Notes: generated from the letters alone by a model not told the origin. A stretch of DNA of 64,000 nucleotides from Oscillospiraceae bacterium (GCA_015066245.1 SVOS01000003.1:62001-126000), one strand, 5' to 3'. Positions 16,152 through 25,212 are shown, numbered from the stretch's first letter. A program made the numbers and translations.

Positions 16152-16988
16152 TTATCGGGAAATCTTGTTAAGCTCAAGACTGATAATGTCATGATGTGCT
16201 ACTCTTTCGTCCTCTGGTGGCAACTTCATGTAATTGCCGAAAGGAATTTTGAGGTAATCGTCGTAATTTTTCATGGCGAGGTAATTTCTGCCTTCAAATT
16301 CAACCTCAGTAACACCATCATAAATACTTCTGGGATATACTTTTTTCATAAAGTAAAATCCTGCACAAAGCTCAGCAACATTATCAGCGGTTTCAAAGCT
16401 GTGACAGCTCATTCGCTTTTCGGCAAACTTCCAGATTTTGTATCTGATGCCTTTTCTTCTGAAAATACCAAGCAGTATCTTAGAGCCGAAGCTAAGCAAA
16501 CCGCCCTGATTCTTTGGTACAATTCCTGAGCGGAAAAGAGAATAAATCATAGTCCATACATACTGCATAATTCTTCCTATCTTGCCGCTTGCAAGACCAT
16601 CAATAGGGAAGATGTCCAGAGGAATACCATGAGGCATATCCATATTCTGCTGATATTCCTTGACCATAGTGTGGTTTGTGTCCATCAAAACCGCAAAGAT
16701 ATTGCCGTAGGTAGCTTCTTTGGTTCCATCCAGAAGTACAAATCTTTCGCTTGGATTCTTTTCTTTATATAATTTCAGAAATTGCTCATAGTCGGGCCTT
16801 GGCATCAGTACATCTATATCGTCATCCCAGGGTACAAAGCCTTTAGTGCGTATAGAGCCGATAAGACATCCGCCACACATATAATATGTAAGACCGTTAT
16901 TTCTGCAGAAATCATCAAAAAACTTGAGCCCGTCAAGCTCTGCAAGCTGTAATTCTCGGAGTTGTTCAGGGTTAAGCTGAATATTCAA
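16152..16988 (-). CDS. LicD family phosphotransferase-like protein
   Basis: 278 residues with the LicD nucleotidyltransferase-fold signature: GGCLIGSIRTKGFVPWDDDI (about 39-58), with the Asp cluster DDDID at 55-59. LicD proteins attach phosphorylcholine or similar phospho-groups to surface glycans and teichoic acids. No signal peptide or clear membrane segment. It is the last gene of a tight minus-strand operon, two bases after the glycosyltransferase, so both likely act on the same surface polymer. The transferred group cannot be told from sequence. Confidence 0.87.
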   Translation of the reverse strand: MNIQLNPEQLRELQLAELDGLKFFDDFCRNNGLTYYMCGGCLIGSIRTKGFVPWDDDIDVLMPRPDYEQFLKLYKEKNPSERFVLLDGTKEATYGNIFAVLMDTNHTMVKEYQQNMDMPHGIPLDIFPIDGLASGKIGRIMQYVWTMIYSLFRSGIVPKNQGGLLSFGSKILLGIFRRKGIRYKIWKFAEKRMSCHSFETADNVAELCAGFYFMKKVYPRSIYDGVTEVEFEGRNYLAMKNYDDYLKIPFGNYMKLPPEDERVAHHDIISLELNKISR

Positions 16989-16990
16989 AG

Positions 16991-18079
16991 TTAAACTTCA
17001 CTGCTTTCTTTTTTGTTGTGTCTGTTGTTCTTGATAATACATTCTTTAACTTCGGTAATTCTGTCAAAAGGAGCTTTTCCCAGCTTTCTTCTCCAGAAAG
17101 GCATCTTGAAAAGTCCGCACAAAGTTCCTACTCCGTATGCAATGTGAAGAATAGGGAATAGTATAGGCAAAAGTAAGAACGGAAGCTTTACCTTTTTGGT
17201 AAGAAAGCATATAACTGTATTTACAAAGTCAAACATAAGATAAGCAAGACCGGTGTAAAACAGAGGATATACATATCCAAGACCTGCAAACACGGAGAAA
17301 ACCAAAAGCATAATAAGAAATACAAAGGGTGCAAAATGGAAGTAAGAAAGACAACCGGGACATACACCTGTTGTAAGTCCGATCCAGTATCCGTTGCCAA
17401 ATTTCTGCTTTATCATATGACGCAGAGTACTTCTCGTGTGCTGAAAGGAAATAATATCAGGAAAACTGCACATTTTATATCCGGCTTCTCTGATTCTGTA
17501 ATGGAGCTCGTTGTCTTCAGTTCTTCCCAAAGCCTCGTTAAAACCGCCGACCTTCTCAAAAACCTCACGCTTGTAAGCTGCGTGGAAAAGCGAGTCGTGG
17601 TATTCCTGCTTTCCTGTGGGGCGTCTGTAATTTGCAATAGAGCTGCCAAAAAGGCTTTCCTCTGCTGCTAAGAGAGTAAGCTTCCAGGATGTCTCGTTAT
17701 CCACAATATTAGGTCTGCCACCGCCAACGATAGTCTCACCGAATTCTTCCATGTTGTAAATACAACGAGCAATAAAGTTACGGGGGATAGATGCGTGAGC
17801 ATCAATTCTGATGATAACATCTCCTGTTGCTTTTGTGAGAGCTGCATTCCAGGATGCTGCCTGACTTCCTTTGTCGCTGTTTGTAATGATAACATCCTTA
17901 AATCCATAATCGGTTGACTTGAAATCCTCCATCATAGACAAAGTGTTGTCTGTGGAGTTACTGTCAACTAACACTACCTCGATTTTTTCGTGAGGGTATG
18001 TCTGGTCTGCTATATTTCTGAAAAGTCCGTTAAGGACTTTTTCTTCATTATATGCAATTACACATAGTGAAACCAGCAT
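16991..18079 (-). CDS. Family 2 glycosyltransferase, membrane-associated
   Basis: 362 residues. The N-terminal GT-A domain begins with SLCVIAYNEEKVLNGL. VLVDSNSTDNT is the nucleotide-binding turn, RIDAHAS (Asp93 and His95) the metal-binding DxD-like motif, and GRTEDNELHYRIREAGY the acceptor/base region. Three or four hydrophobic segments (about 245-330) anchor it in the membrane. It probably adds sugars to a lipid-linked or surface glycan. Spacing to its neighbours is two bases on each side. Confidence 0.88.
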   Translation of the reverse strand: MLVSLCVIAYNEEKVLNGLFRNIADQTYPHEKIEVVLVDSNSTDNTLSMMEDFKSTDYGFKDVIITNSDKGSQAASWNAALTKATGDVIIRIDAHASIPRNFIARCIYNMEEFGETIVGGGRPNIVDNETSWKLTLLAAEESLFGSSIANYRRPTGKQEYHDSLFHAAYKREVFEKVGGFNEALGRTEDNELHYRIREAGYKMCSFPDIISFQHTRSTLRHMIKQKFGNGYWIGLTTGVCPGCLSYFHFAPFVFLIMLLVFSVFAGLGYVYPLFYTGLAYLMFDFVNTVICFLTKKVKLPFLLLPILFPILHIAYGVGTLCGLFKMPFWRRKLGKAPFDRITEVKECIIKNNRHNKKESSEV

Positions 18080-18081
18080 AA

Positions 18082-18927
18082 TCAGTACACTTCCTTGTCA
18101 AGTTTTAATATCCATTTGGCTGATGTAGCCGTTGTTGTTTCAAAGTAAGGTACAAAGTATATCATACCTACCCCTGTCAATGCAAACAAAAACCAACCCG
18201 CAAAGGAGAAGATAAGCTTGTTTGTAGATGCAGTAAGCTTACCTTTGAGTATTCTTGCGGAGTGTCTCTTGCACTCTCTTACAGATAAATTTTCATTTTC
18301 GTTGAATATATAGAAAGCTAAAAAATATCTTGATGTCCACAATATCCAGAGCAAAAATCCACCGACTGCTAAAGCTATTGACCCTATAAGTAATGTCTCA
18401 CTTACAGGAGAGTTTGTAGGCAAATCGTGGCTTGCGGTATATACAGAAATTACAATAGGCAAAAATTCACAAAGCAAAAGTTTCAGAAAGCTTGTAAAGC
18501 CATAACCCATAGCAAAGCCTATTGCTCTTTTTTTCTTGCCCTTGGAGAAATAGTAAAAAATCTCGTGAAAATCCGCTTTTTCATTGATGCTCAGCTTATA
18601 AAAGAATCTTTTGATTCCGCAGTAAATCATAAACACAAAGACAAAGCTTAAGACAAACATAAATATCAGAACAAGCCCTGATATGTCAGAGTAGATCATA
18701 CTGCCCAGAGAGGTTTCGCTTTCCATGGAAAAAACGGGATTTATGCCTGCAAGATAGTTTAATAAAGCACCAAGAGAGGCCTCCAGCAAAAGCTCTGCCA
18801 CACTTATTGCAAACAGTGCAAGAATAACAGATGAAAAAAGCACAAAGAATGCACCAACGGAAACCGGCCAGTTGCCATTCCTGAGAATAGATCTTGCTTC
18901 GGTGCGTATTGCTTTTTCAGGATTCAT
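18082..18927 (-). CDS. DUF975-like integral membrane protein
   Basis: 281 residues from ATG 18927 with AAAGGAGG upstream. Five to six hydrophobic segments (about 22-50, 75-105, 140-165, 185-210 and 245-270). The C-terminal block ARILKGKLTASTNKLIFSFAGW followed by VPYF resembles DUF975 family proteins. Function unknown. It sits between a dipeptidase and a glycosyltransferase in one operon, thirteen bases after pepV and two before the glycosyltransferase. Confidence 0.75.
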   Translation of the reverse strand: MNPEKAIRTEARSILRNGNWPVSVGAFFVLFSSVILALFAISVAELLLEASLGALLNYLAGINPVFSMESETSLGSMIYSDISGLVLIFMFVLSFVFVFMIYCGIKRFFYKLSINEKADFHEIFYYFSKGKKKRAIGFAMGYGFTSFLKLLLCEFLPIVISVYTASHDLPTNSPVSETLLIGSIALAVGGFLLWILWTSRYFLAFYIFNENENLSVRECKRHSARILKGKLTASTNKLIFSFAGWFLFALTGVGMIYFVPYFETTTATSAKWILKLDKEVY

Positions 18928-18940
18928 CAGAATTCCTCCT

Positions 18941-20302
18941 TTAGTCAGCGATGTACATTCTGTACATTGCCTCAAGACAAATTTCTGCGTGATTCATAAA
19001 GTTTTCTTCATCGAGACCTTCGTTGTCTGTATGAAGGTTTGAGGGATCGCCACTGAACACAGGACCAAAGGCTACTCCGTTTCCACCGAGCTTTCTGGCA
19101 TAAGTGCCGCCACCTGTGGCGTACATTTCGGGCTGTTCTCCCATGATCTCAGAATAAGCATCTTTAAGAATGCCGATAACAGGCTTTGTGTCGTCAAGGT
19201 AAAGAGGCTTTGCATGACTTAAAACATTAACCTCGATGTTTTCAACGTCAGCAGCTTTTTTAACACGTTTGATAAGTTCTTTGCCACCAAAAGTAACAGG
19301 ATATCGGATATCCAGTGTAGCACGCTCGGTTGTTTCGTTTATATCAATAGTTGATGTGCAAACTGTCAGAGCACCTGACTGGGAATCTCTCATTTTCATA
19401 CCAAGAGATGTACCGTCAGTCTCAAGTCTCAATCTTGTGGAGATAAAAGAGCAAAGGTTGCCCAGCGCAGATAAAGAGAAGTTGGATGCAAGAAGGTCAA
19501 TAAGCTGAAGAATTGCGTTGTTGCCTTTATCAGCCTCACATGCATGAGCGGCTTTTCCGCTGCACTTGATAAGCATACCATCGGGGGTATACATAAAGTC
19601 AAACTCGCTGTTTTTTGCATCAGCCAATCTCATAAGCTGGTGGTCGTCATTTTCAGAGCAGTTAATAACTGCGTATGCAGAATCTGCAACTGCATTCACA
19701 ACAGTACCACCCTTAAGCTCTGTGAGCACTGCAGCGTTTCCTCTGTTACAAGTAAGCTCAAGCTGTAAAATACCTTTTTCGGCTCTGCAGATGCCGTATT
19801 CAGCGTCAGGAGTAAAAGACATATCAGGCATATCTTCTTTAGCAAAATAAGCCGCAACATCTGTCATACCTACTTCTTCATCGGTTCCGAAAATAGCACG
19901 GAGAGTGTTTTTACCTTCAATACCGCATTCTTTCAGAATTCTCAGGCAGTAAAGAGTAATAAGAGCAGAGCCTTTGTCATCTGCCACACCTCTGCCAAGC
20001 AGTCTGCCATCCTTAAGTGTAAGGTCAAAGGGGTCTGTGTCCCAGTTTGAGGATGCAGGCACAACATCAAGGTGTGTCAGTGTAGCACACAACTTTCCGC
20101 CTTCGCCAAGCTGTGCGTGACCAGCTTTGTTGTCGATGTTTTTTGCAATAAGTCCGAAATCTTCAGCTTTCTTGAGCATCCACTGCAACGCCTCAACACA
20201 TTTGTCCGGATGCTGAGAGGATACGGATTCAATTTTAATAAGCTCTCTGAGGTCACTCAGAAGTTCTTCTTTGTATTCACGAATTTTGTTACCAAATGCC
20301 AT
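18941..20302 (-). CDS. M20 family dipeptidase (PepV/Sapep-like)
   Basis: 453-residue zinc exopeptidase that cleaves dipeptides and related short peptides. Metal and catalytic positions are visible in THLDVVPA (His, catalytic Asp), GRGVADDKGS (bridging Asp), GTDEEVGM (catalytic Glu and ligand Glu), PDAEYGICRAEKG (Asp) and NLHTDNEG (His). A long lid domain is inserted in the middle, as in PepV. No signal peptide, so cytoplasmic. First gene of a four-gene minus-strand operon that continues into envelope genes. Confidence 0.9.
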   Translation of the reverse strand: MAFGNKIREYKEELLSDLRELIKIESVSSQHPDKCVEALQWMLKKAEDFGLIAKNIDNKAGHAQLGEGGKLCATLTHLDVVPASSNWDTDPFDLTLKDGRLLGRGVADDKGSALITLYCLRILKECGIEGKNTLRAIFGTDEEVGMTDVAAYFAKEDMPDMSFTPDAEYGICRAEKGILQLELTCNRGNAAVLTELKGGTVVNAVADSAYAVINCSENDDHQLMRLADAKNSEFDFMYTPDGMLIKCSGKAAHACEADKGNNAILQLIDLLASNFSLSALGNLCSFISTRLRLETDGTSLGMKMRDSQSGALTVCTSTIDINETTERATLDIRYPVTFGGKELIKRVKKAADVENIEVNVLSHAKPLYLDDTKPVIGILKDAYSEIMGEQPEMYATGGGTYARKLGGNGVAFGPVFSGDPSNLHTDNEGLDEENFMNHAEICLEAMYRMYIAD

Positions 20303-20435
20303 AATACACCTCGAAATTTATGGGGAGATAAAAAAAGTCTTTACCTCCAAAGTTTCTTGTTATATAATCAGATTAAATTATTATACCATATATAATCAAA
20401 AAATGCACTATGTTTTTTAGAATTAAGGAGATTTT

Positions 20436-21020
20436 ATGTCAAATTACAATTTTTTTGCTATGCTTTCCAGAATGAGATATATAAATCGCTGGGGTCTTAT
20501 GAATAATACAAGGGAAGAGAACATTGCGGAACACAGTCTTGATGTGGCAATTTTTGCTCATGCGTTGGTTTGTATAGCCAACGAAAGGTTCGGCGAAAGC
20601 CTCAATCCCGACCGTGCGGCTTTGATGGGACTTTTCCACGATTCAAGCGAGATTATAACAGGTGATTTGCCAACTCCCGTCAAGTATTTTGACCCCGAAA
20701 TTAAAGTTGCGTATAAGAATATAGAGCACCTCAGCGAAAAGAAACTTTTGTCCATGCTTCCTGATTATCTCAAGGATAATTATGTTCCTCTGATTGACTC
20801 TCAGAAGGGCGACGACGCTCTTTGCCCATATATCAAAGCGGCAGATAAGCTTTCGGCTCTTGTTAAATGTATCGAAGAGCTTAAAATGGGCAACAACGAG
20901 TTCGCTAAAGCAGAACGCAGCACAAGAGAGGCATTAAATTCCATGGATTTACCTGCTTTAAAGGTATTTATGGACGAATTTTTGCCTGCTTTTTCTTTGA
21001 CTCTTGATGAACTTGATTAA
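20436..21020 (+). CDS. yfbR: 5'-deoxynucleotidase, YfbR-type HD domain
   Basis: 194-residue HD-domain phosphohydrolase that removes phosphate from deoxyribonucleoside 5'-monophosphates. Metal-binding residues are present: His in REENIAEHSLDVA, His-Asp in LFHDSSEIITGDLPTPVKY, and Asp in KAADKLSALVKC. Arg18-like residues in MRYINRWGLM fit the nucleotide site. The start follows AAGGAG. Single gene, divergent from pepV. Confidence 0.9.
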   Translation: MSNYNFFAMLSRMRYINRWGLMNNTREENIAEHSLDVAIFAHALVCIANERFGESLNPDRAALMGLFHDSSEIITGDLPTPVKYFDPEIKVAYKNIEHLSEKKLLSMLPDYLKDNYVPLIDSQKGDDALCPYIKAADKLSALVKCIEELKMGNNEFAKAERSTREALNSMDLPALKVFMDEFLPAFSLTLDELD

Positions 21021-21044
21021 TTAATCTGAACAAAATGTGAAACT

Positions 21045-21073
21045 TTGACGATTTGTGTCTAAATTTCTTATAT
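21045..21073 (+). promoter_or_regulatory. Sigma-A-type promoter of the LCP gene
   Basis: TTGACG - 17 bp - TTATAT, about 65 bp before the start. A TATAAT further down (21099) lacks a -35 box. Confidence 0.6.
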
Positions 21074-21139
21074 AGAAAAATAAACAGCATCGTTTGTATA
21101 TAATTGTTCTTTGGAAGGTAATAAAGAAAGGAGAAAGCT

Positions 21140-22285
21140 ATGTCTGGGTATAATGAAAATGATTTAGTTGATATCAGTTCCAACTTACCGTCGGGCAGAA
21201 ACCGAAAAAAATCCGCCAAAAAGAAAAGATATAATAGAATTATTGTTAAAGCTGTAGCTTATACTTTATCGTCAATATTTTTTCTTATTGGTTTGTTGAT
21301 TGTTGTTGGTTACGGTTACTATTCCGAAACTCTTAACAAAATCAATTACAAGGACCTTGATAATAAAGTTGTGGTATCGCCCGATAATAACGATGATACA
21401 AATGAGGACGAAGAACCCGAGATTCTCGTTCTTGATTATGAAAGAGGAGATTTGCTAAGCGACCCCTATGTCCTCAATATAATGCTTTTTGGTGCAGACC
21501 AGTATGGTAACGATGGTTTGAGCGATTCTATGATACTTCTTTCCATAGACAATCGTCACGAAAAAATTAAGATGACCTCGTTCCTTCGTGATACCTACAT
21601 CTCAATTCCCGGACACTGGGCATCCAAGCTCAATGCAGCTTATGCCTTAGGCGGAGCTGAGCTTTCTATCGCTACAATCGAGTCCAATTACGGAATCAGA
21701 GTAGACCGATATGCCATAGTTAACTTCGAAACATTCAAAGAAATAGTTGATATTATGGGCGGTGTTGATATAGAACTAACTCAGGACGAGATTTACTATA
21801 TCAATGACCAGATTGCTCAGAACGGGCAAAGCGAGTATCTGCCATGGGATACTCAGGAGGGTATTGTTCACCTTAACGGCCAGCAGGCACTGTGGTATTC
21901 AAGAAACCGTGGCGGTTATGTTAACGGCACAGAATACGCAGGCTCCGACTGGGACCGCGTAGAACGCCAGCGAAAATTCCTGAATGCAGTAATTGATGAC
22001 ATGAAGGATGCAAGTCTGGGTGAATTGGTTGATATTGTAAATGCCATCGGTCCCAGCATCACCACCAATATCAAAAACAGCGAGCTGACAGCCCTTGTTT
22101 CAGGTGGACCTACTTATCTTTCTTATGATATAGAGCAGCTCTCTATGCCTACAGATGGCACATGGGGCTATGGATATAACGAAGCAGGTTCGGTTATTCT
22201 TGTTAATGACTGGAACCGAGCAAGATATGATTTGGCTAAGTTTATTTACGAGGATTCCGTTCATTCCTCAACCTATGAATATTAA
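21140..22285 (+). CDS. LytR-CpsA-Psr (LCP) family glycopolymer ligase
   Basis: 381 residues with a basic cytoplasmic N-terminus, one membrane segment (about 35-60) and an extracellular LCP domain. LCP enzymes move lipid-linked teichoic acid or capsule polymers onto peptidoglycan. Conserved features include NIMLFGAD, LSDSMILLSID, MTSFLRDTYISIPG (the Arg-Asp pair), KLNAAYALGG, a VDIMGGVDIEL segment and the DWDRVERQRKFL motif with its arginines. A short Asp/Glu-rich linker (about 80-95) follows the membrane segment. Single gene with its own promoter and terminator. Confidence 0.93.
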   Translation: MSGYNENDLVDISSNLPSGRNRKKSAKKKRYNRIIVKAVAYTLSSIFFLIGLLIVVGYGYYSETLNKINYKDLDNKVVVSPDNNDDTNEDEEPEILVLDYERGDLLSDPYVLNIMLFGADQYGNDGLSDSMILLSIDNRHEKIKMTSFLRDTYISIPGHWASKLNAAYALGGAELSIATIESNYGIRVDRYAIVNFETFKEIVDIMGGVDIELTQDEIYYINDQIAQNGQSEYLPWDTQEGIVHLNGQQALWYSRNRGGYVNGTEYAGSDWDRVERQRKFLNAVIDDMKDASLGELVDIVNAIGPSITTNIKNSELTALVSGGPTYLSYDIEQLSMPTDGTWGYGYNEAGSVILVNDWNRARYDLAKFIYEDSVHSSTYEY

Positions 22286-22295
22286 GGCATAACAA

Positions 22296-22332
22296 AACAC
22301 CGCATTCCAGACGGAATGCGGTGTTATTTTTT
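22296..22332 (+). terminator. Intrinsic terminator of the LCP gene
   Basis: AACACCGCATTCC-AGAC-GGAATGCGGTGTT perfect stem with a T-rich tail, between converging genes. Confidence 0.9.
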
Positions 22333-22346
22333 ATCGGATTTTTGTA

Positions 22347-22940
22347 TCAGAGTATGCTTTCGTATTCTTCCTTGTTTCTCTTAATAGGTTTAAGCTCAAA
22401 GCAGAGTATGTTGAGTATCAGTTCTACATACATAAGAGGCAGAACCAGAAGTGAAAGAATAAATCCTGAAATTAGCACAGAGATAACTACAACGGCAACA
22501 AGTGATACAACCAGAAGAATGCCTGCAAATGCCAAGGCAAAAACCCTGTTATATACACAACCTCTTATAGTAAGACCTGCGATAATATACGGGTAAATCA
22601 ACAAAACACCAACCGCAAAGCCCAATACTTCCATACCCTGTGGAATAAGCTTAAGAATGAATAATATTACAAATGCCATAGCAATTAGTATTGCAATAAC
22701 ATAACAAGGAAACTCGCCAAAGATGTTTTTCTTTGTTCTTATCAGCATAAACGCACTTACACCGGCGGTAAGAGGAAGGACTGACACAACGCTTGCAAGG
22801 TCGTTAAGACCAAAGCTGTTGTCGGTAATAGGAAATTCAAGCTTTACAACAGAAAGAATCAGCATAAACACTGCAATGCAGATTATAATTATAGGAAGCT
22901 TTTTGTTGTCTGTAAGCTCTACTGCTTTAATTTTTCTCAT
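22347..22940 (-). CDS. Uncharacterised membrane protein
   Basis: 197 residues with about five hydrophobic segments (15-33, 47-65, 77-96, 104-125 and 130-175) and a charged C-terminus, KPIKRNKEEYESIL. I do not recognise the family. Its ATG overlaps the stop of the preceding membrane gene (ATGA), so the two are translationally coupled and may form one complex. The protein is Leu/Val/Ile-rich with no catalytic motif. Confidence 0.7.
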   Translation of the reverse strand: MRKIKAVELTDNKKLPIIIICIAVFMLILSVVKLEFPITDNSFGLNDLASVVSVLPLTAGVSAFMLIRTKKNIFGEFPCYVIAILIAMAFVILFILKLIPQGMEVLGFAVGVLLIYPYIIAGLTIRGCVYNRVFALAFAGILLVVSLVAVVVISVLISGFILSLLVLPLMYVELILNILCFELKPIKRNKEEYESIL

Positions 22941-23644
22941 TTTTTCATTCTCCTTGGCTGATATTTGCCTTTTCCTTCAATTTGTTTCTTTGACTTGGAA
23001 GAAAGACAAACACAAAGAATAGCGGGACAAAGGGCAACGGCATAACATCTGCATAATACGCTGTAAGCACCAACCTCAAAACCTGCATAGCTGATTACAG
23101 AGTAAAGCACAAATATAGTTGTAAGCACAGATAAAAGAATTACAGGAAAGTTTGTTTTGAGAAGTCCCAATAAGTATACAATTGCAGCAACTATTGTAAT
23201 AAGCACCATAGCCGCTTCAGCTATGTTGATGTAATTCTGTGTGTAGCTGGCATGCATATTCATAGAATCGTTAAGCTCTTTTCTGTTTGTATAATCGCTT
23301 GTAACGATGATGAATTTGATTACTGCAGACACAAGTCCTGTAATTGCTGCAGGCAGCAAAGCCATGCTTGCTCTTTTGCAGGTATATACTGCCAAAGAAG
23401 CTACAGTAACAATAGCGCATATACCTTTAATCCACACATAAAAGGTATAGAGTGAAGCATCAGCCTTGTATGGCAGTGCACCTGTTACCAGGTTGTTTCC
23501 TTCAAGTCTTGTAAACTCAGACAATAATCCTTCCCACAAAACCATAAGCATCGGCAAAGCACCGAGGATACCTAATATTAAAGCGAGATTAGGTAAAAAA
23601 GAAGTCTTGTGAACTAAAGGAAAGGATATTTTTAAAGATTTCAT
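22937..23644 (-). CDS. Uncharacterised membrane protein
   Basis: 235 residues from ATG 23644, which has GGAGGG upstream; the frame is open 37 codons further into AT-rich non-coding sequence. Five or six hydrophobic helices and a basic tail (KSKKQIEGKGKYQPRRMKK). No family recognised. First gene of a two-gene unit with the 197-residue membrane protein, read from a promoter just upstream. Confidence 0.7.
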   Translation of the reverse strand: MKSLKISFPLVHKTSFLPNLALILGILGALPMLMVLWEGLLSEFTRLEGNNLVTGALPYKADASLYTFYVWIKGICAIVTVASLAVYTCKRASMALLPAAITGLVSAVIKFIIVTSDYTNRKELNDSMNMHASYTQNYINIAEAAMVLITIVAAIVYLLGLLKTNFPVILLSVLTTIFVLYSVISYAGFEVGAYSVLCRCYAVALCPAILCVCLSSKSKKQIEGKGKYQPRRMKK

Positions 23645-23673
23645 ACAATCCCTCCATATACATATATAAATAC

Positions 23674-23701
23674 ATTTTATCATAATTAAGATATTTTTCA
23701 A
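23674..23701 (-). promoter_or_regulatory. Promoter of the two-gene membrane protein unit
   Basis: Minus strand TTGAAA - 16 bp - TAAAAT, about 30 bp before the start codon. Confidence 0.5.
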
Positions 23702-23735
23702 TATACAAATGCAAATTTTCAAAAATACGTCTCTT

Positions 23736-23765
23736 TTGTCACATAACCTACACAAGCAGTATTAT
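23736..23765 (+). promoter_or_regulatory. Possible promoter of the YlmC/YmxH gene
   Basis: TTGTCA - 18 bp - TATTAT upstream of the gene. A sporulation sigma factor promoter cannot be excluded. Confidence 0.4.
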
Positions 23766-23808
23766 TTATAAGAGTTGTGCATATATATAAATGTAAGGAG
23801 GGAAGATT

Positions 23809-24090
23809 ATGATAAGCAGAGTAGGGGAGCTAAGACGAAAAGAGGTCATCGACAGTCTAAGCGGGTGTAGAGTTGGTTATATAGATGATGTTGAGTTGGA
23901 TACAATGACGGCTCAGGTACGCTCTGTAGTAATCTTCGGAAGGCCTCGTTTTTTCGGTCTTTTGGGCAAAAACGACGATGTAATCATACCTTGGAGCGAT
24001 ATCGCGCTTATTGGCGAAGATACGGTATTGATAACAACAAATGTGAAAAGTAAACATAAACCTCTTAAAGTACAACGGTTTTTTCGTTAA
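23809..24090 (+). CDS. YlmC/YmxH family sporulation-associated protein (PRC-barrel)
   Basis: 93 residues. Begins MISRVGELRRKEVIDSLSG, then GYIDDVELD, followed by IPWSDIALIGEDTVLI, the pattern of the YlmC/YmxH PRC-barrel-like family common in endospore formers. Molecular role unclear. Strong AAGGAGGG SD before the ATG. It stands alone upstream of the SleB-like gene; the 390 bases that follow contain the latter's promoter and leader. Confidence 0.87.
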   Translation: MISRVGELRRKEVIDSLSGCRVGYIDDVELDTMTAQVRSVVIFGRPRFFGLLGKNDDVIIPWSDIALIGEDTVLITTNVKSKHKPLKVQRFFR

Positions 24091-24237
24091 TTTGACGGCA
24101 TCGAAAGTTTGTGCCAATTAGCAATACACATAAAAATCGACAGAAATTATTGTATAATATGACGAAGAATAATTCTGCTATAGAAAATAAAGTTGATTAT
24201 AATTCTGTAACAGAAATAAAAACACAAAGCTCAATTT

Positions 24238-24266
24238 TTGCAAAATCACAAAAAGTATGTCATAAT
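24238..24266 (+). promoter_or_regulatory. Promoter of the SleB-like gene and its leader
   Basis: TTGCAA - 17 bp - CATAAT. It predicts a start near 24273 and a leader of roughly 200 nt before the TTG start codon. The preceding bases 24091-24237 are AT-rich and I see nothing else in them. Confidence 0.6.
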
Positions 24267-24269
24267 AGC

Positions 24270-24475
24270 CCTCGGATTGTGTGATCAAGCAAAAATTTTA
24301 CTGCTTACACAAGACCTTACTTGAATCTCTGCAAAGCTTCAAAATAAAATTTCCTGCGGGAAACTTGAGGCCGAGCACAGTGTGACAATTCAATAAGGCT
24401 CTTGTCTTAGGGCACTTAGGCCGCGCTTGCGGTATGCACAGAACTTAACTTTGTATGTGCCCGGAATAAGGAGGA
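24270..24475 (+). other. Long structured 5' leader of unknown class
   Basis: About 200 nt with several pairings visible: TTGTGT..AAGC with GCTT..ACACAA (about 24277-24312), AAGAC with GTCTT over a long range (24311 to about 24408), TTTCC-TGCG-GGAAA (24350-24363), and a hairpin next to the SD where GGGCAC (24410) pairs with GTGCCC (24457-24462) around an inner CCGC-GCTT-GCGG. It does not show the invariant blocks of the c-di-AMP (ydaO), SAM, lysine, FMN, THF, cobalamin or T-box classes. It may be a riboswitch-like element or a separate small RNA. Confidence 0.45.
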
Positions 24476-24480
24476 CAAAT

Positions 24481-25212
24481 TTGATTAAAGCATTCAAAAG
24501 ATCGACTGCTATCCTGACACTGGCATTAGTAATCGCAATCGCAATTACACCCTGTCTTGTATGTTTCCTTGCAAACAACAATGTACAGGCAGCCGAGGAG
24601 TCTGATAGCCGACCCGAAGGAAGCATTCAGCTTGTAACCAAGACTTATAAGGAAGACCAAATTCTTTCAGCAAAACAGGACGACGAGTCCTTCTCCAGAG
24701 CTCAGGCGTTTGACCTTGCAATCAAGGCAACCGCAAAAGCAGTAACTGAGCTTGAGGAGCAGAAGGAGTCAGGTGAGGCAGTTCTCTGTGCGACAGAGAG
24801 TAAGGATTTTCTGCTTCAGATTGACAACCCTGACACATCTTATGTTAGCTACAGCGTAGAGCTCTCTGATTATGACAGAGATGTTCTTGAGCACCTTGTA
24901 ATGGGTGAAGCAGGCGGACAGGGATTTATCGGTTGTGCACTTGTTGCTCAGGCAATCAAAGACACACTCATTACCGATGGCTACCCCTCAGTTGACGCAG
25001 TAAGAGTCGGCAACGGCTACTCTGCTTCTCTCGATAATGTTCCCAACCAAGATGTATTAGACGCTATCGAATTCGTATTCGATAACGGCGGTGCCGCAGT
25101 ACAGCATAGGGTAATCTACTTTTACGCACCTAACGTATGCGAAAGCGCATTCCACGAGTCACAGAATTATGTTGTAACCCACGGTGGTCACAAATTCTTT
25201 GACAGATGGTAA
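24481..25212 (+). CDS. SleB-like cell wall hydrolase, secreted
   Basis: 243 residues from TTG 24481, chosen because AAGGAGG lies seven bases upstream. The N-terminal hydrophobic segment (about 9-30) acts as signal peptide or anchor, ending near VQAAEE. A helical linker (about 68-95) follows. The C-terminal Hydrolase_2/SleB-type domain starts at LSDYDRDVLEHLVMGEAGGQ, with the probable catalytic Glu143, and continues through GCALVAQAIKDTL to the end. SleB enzymes are lytic transglycosylases that degrade spore cortex at germination; vegetative relatives exist, so the role here is open. Confidence 0.82.
   Translation: MIKAFKRSTAILTLALVIAIAITPCLVCFLANNNVQAAEESDSRPEGSIQLVTKTYKEDQILSAKQDDESFSRAQAFDLAIKATAKAVTELEEQKESGEAVLCATESKDFLLQIDNPDTSYVSYSVELSDYDRDVLEHLVMGEAGGQGFIGCALVAQAIKDTLITDGYPSVDAVRVGNGYSASLDNVPNQDVLDAIEFVFDNGGAAVQHRVIYFYAPNVCESAFHESQNYVVTHGGHKFFDRW

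Noticed and set aside
24270-24480. Possible c-di-AMP (ydaO) riboswitch before the SleB-like gene
   Set aside because: The expected GGGGAACC-type and GGGGUGAA-type blocks and the ACCCGACAGCUAAC block are absent.
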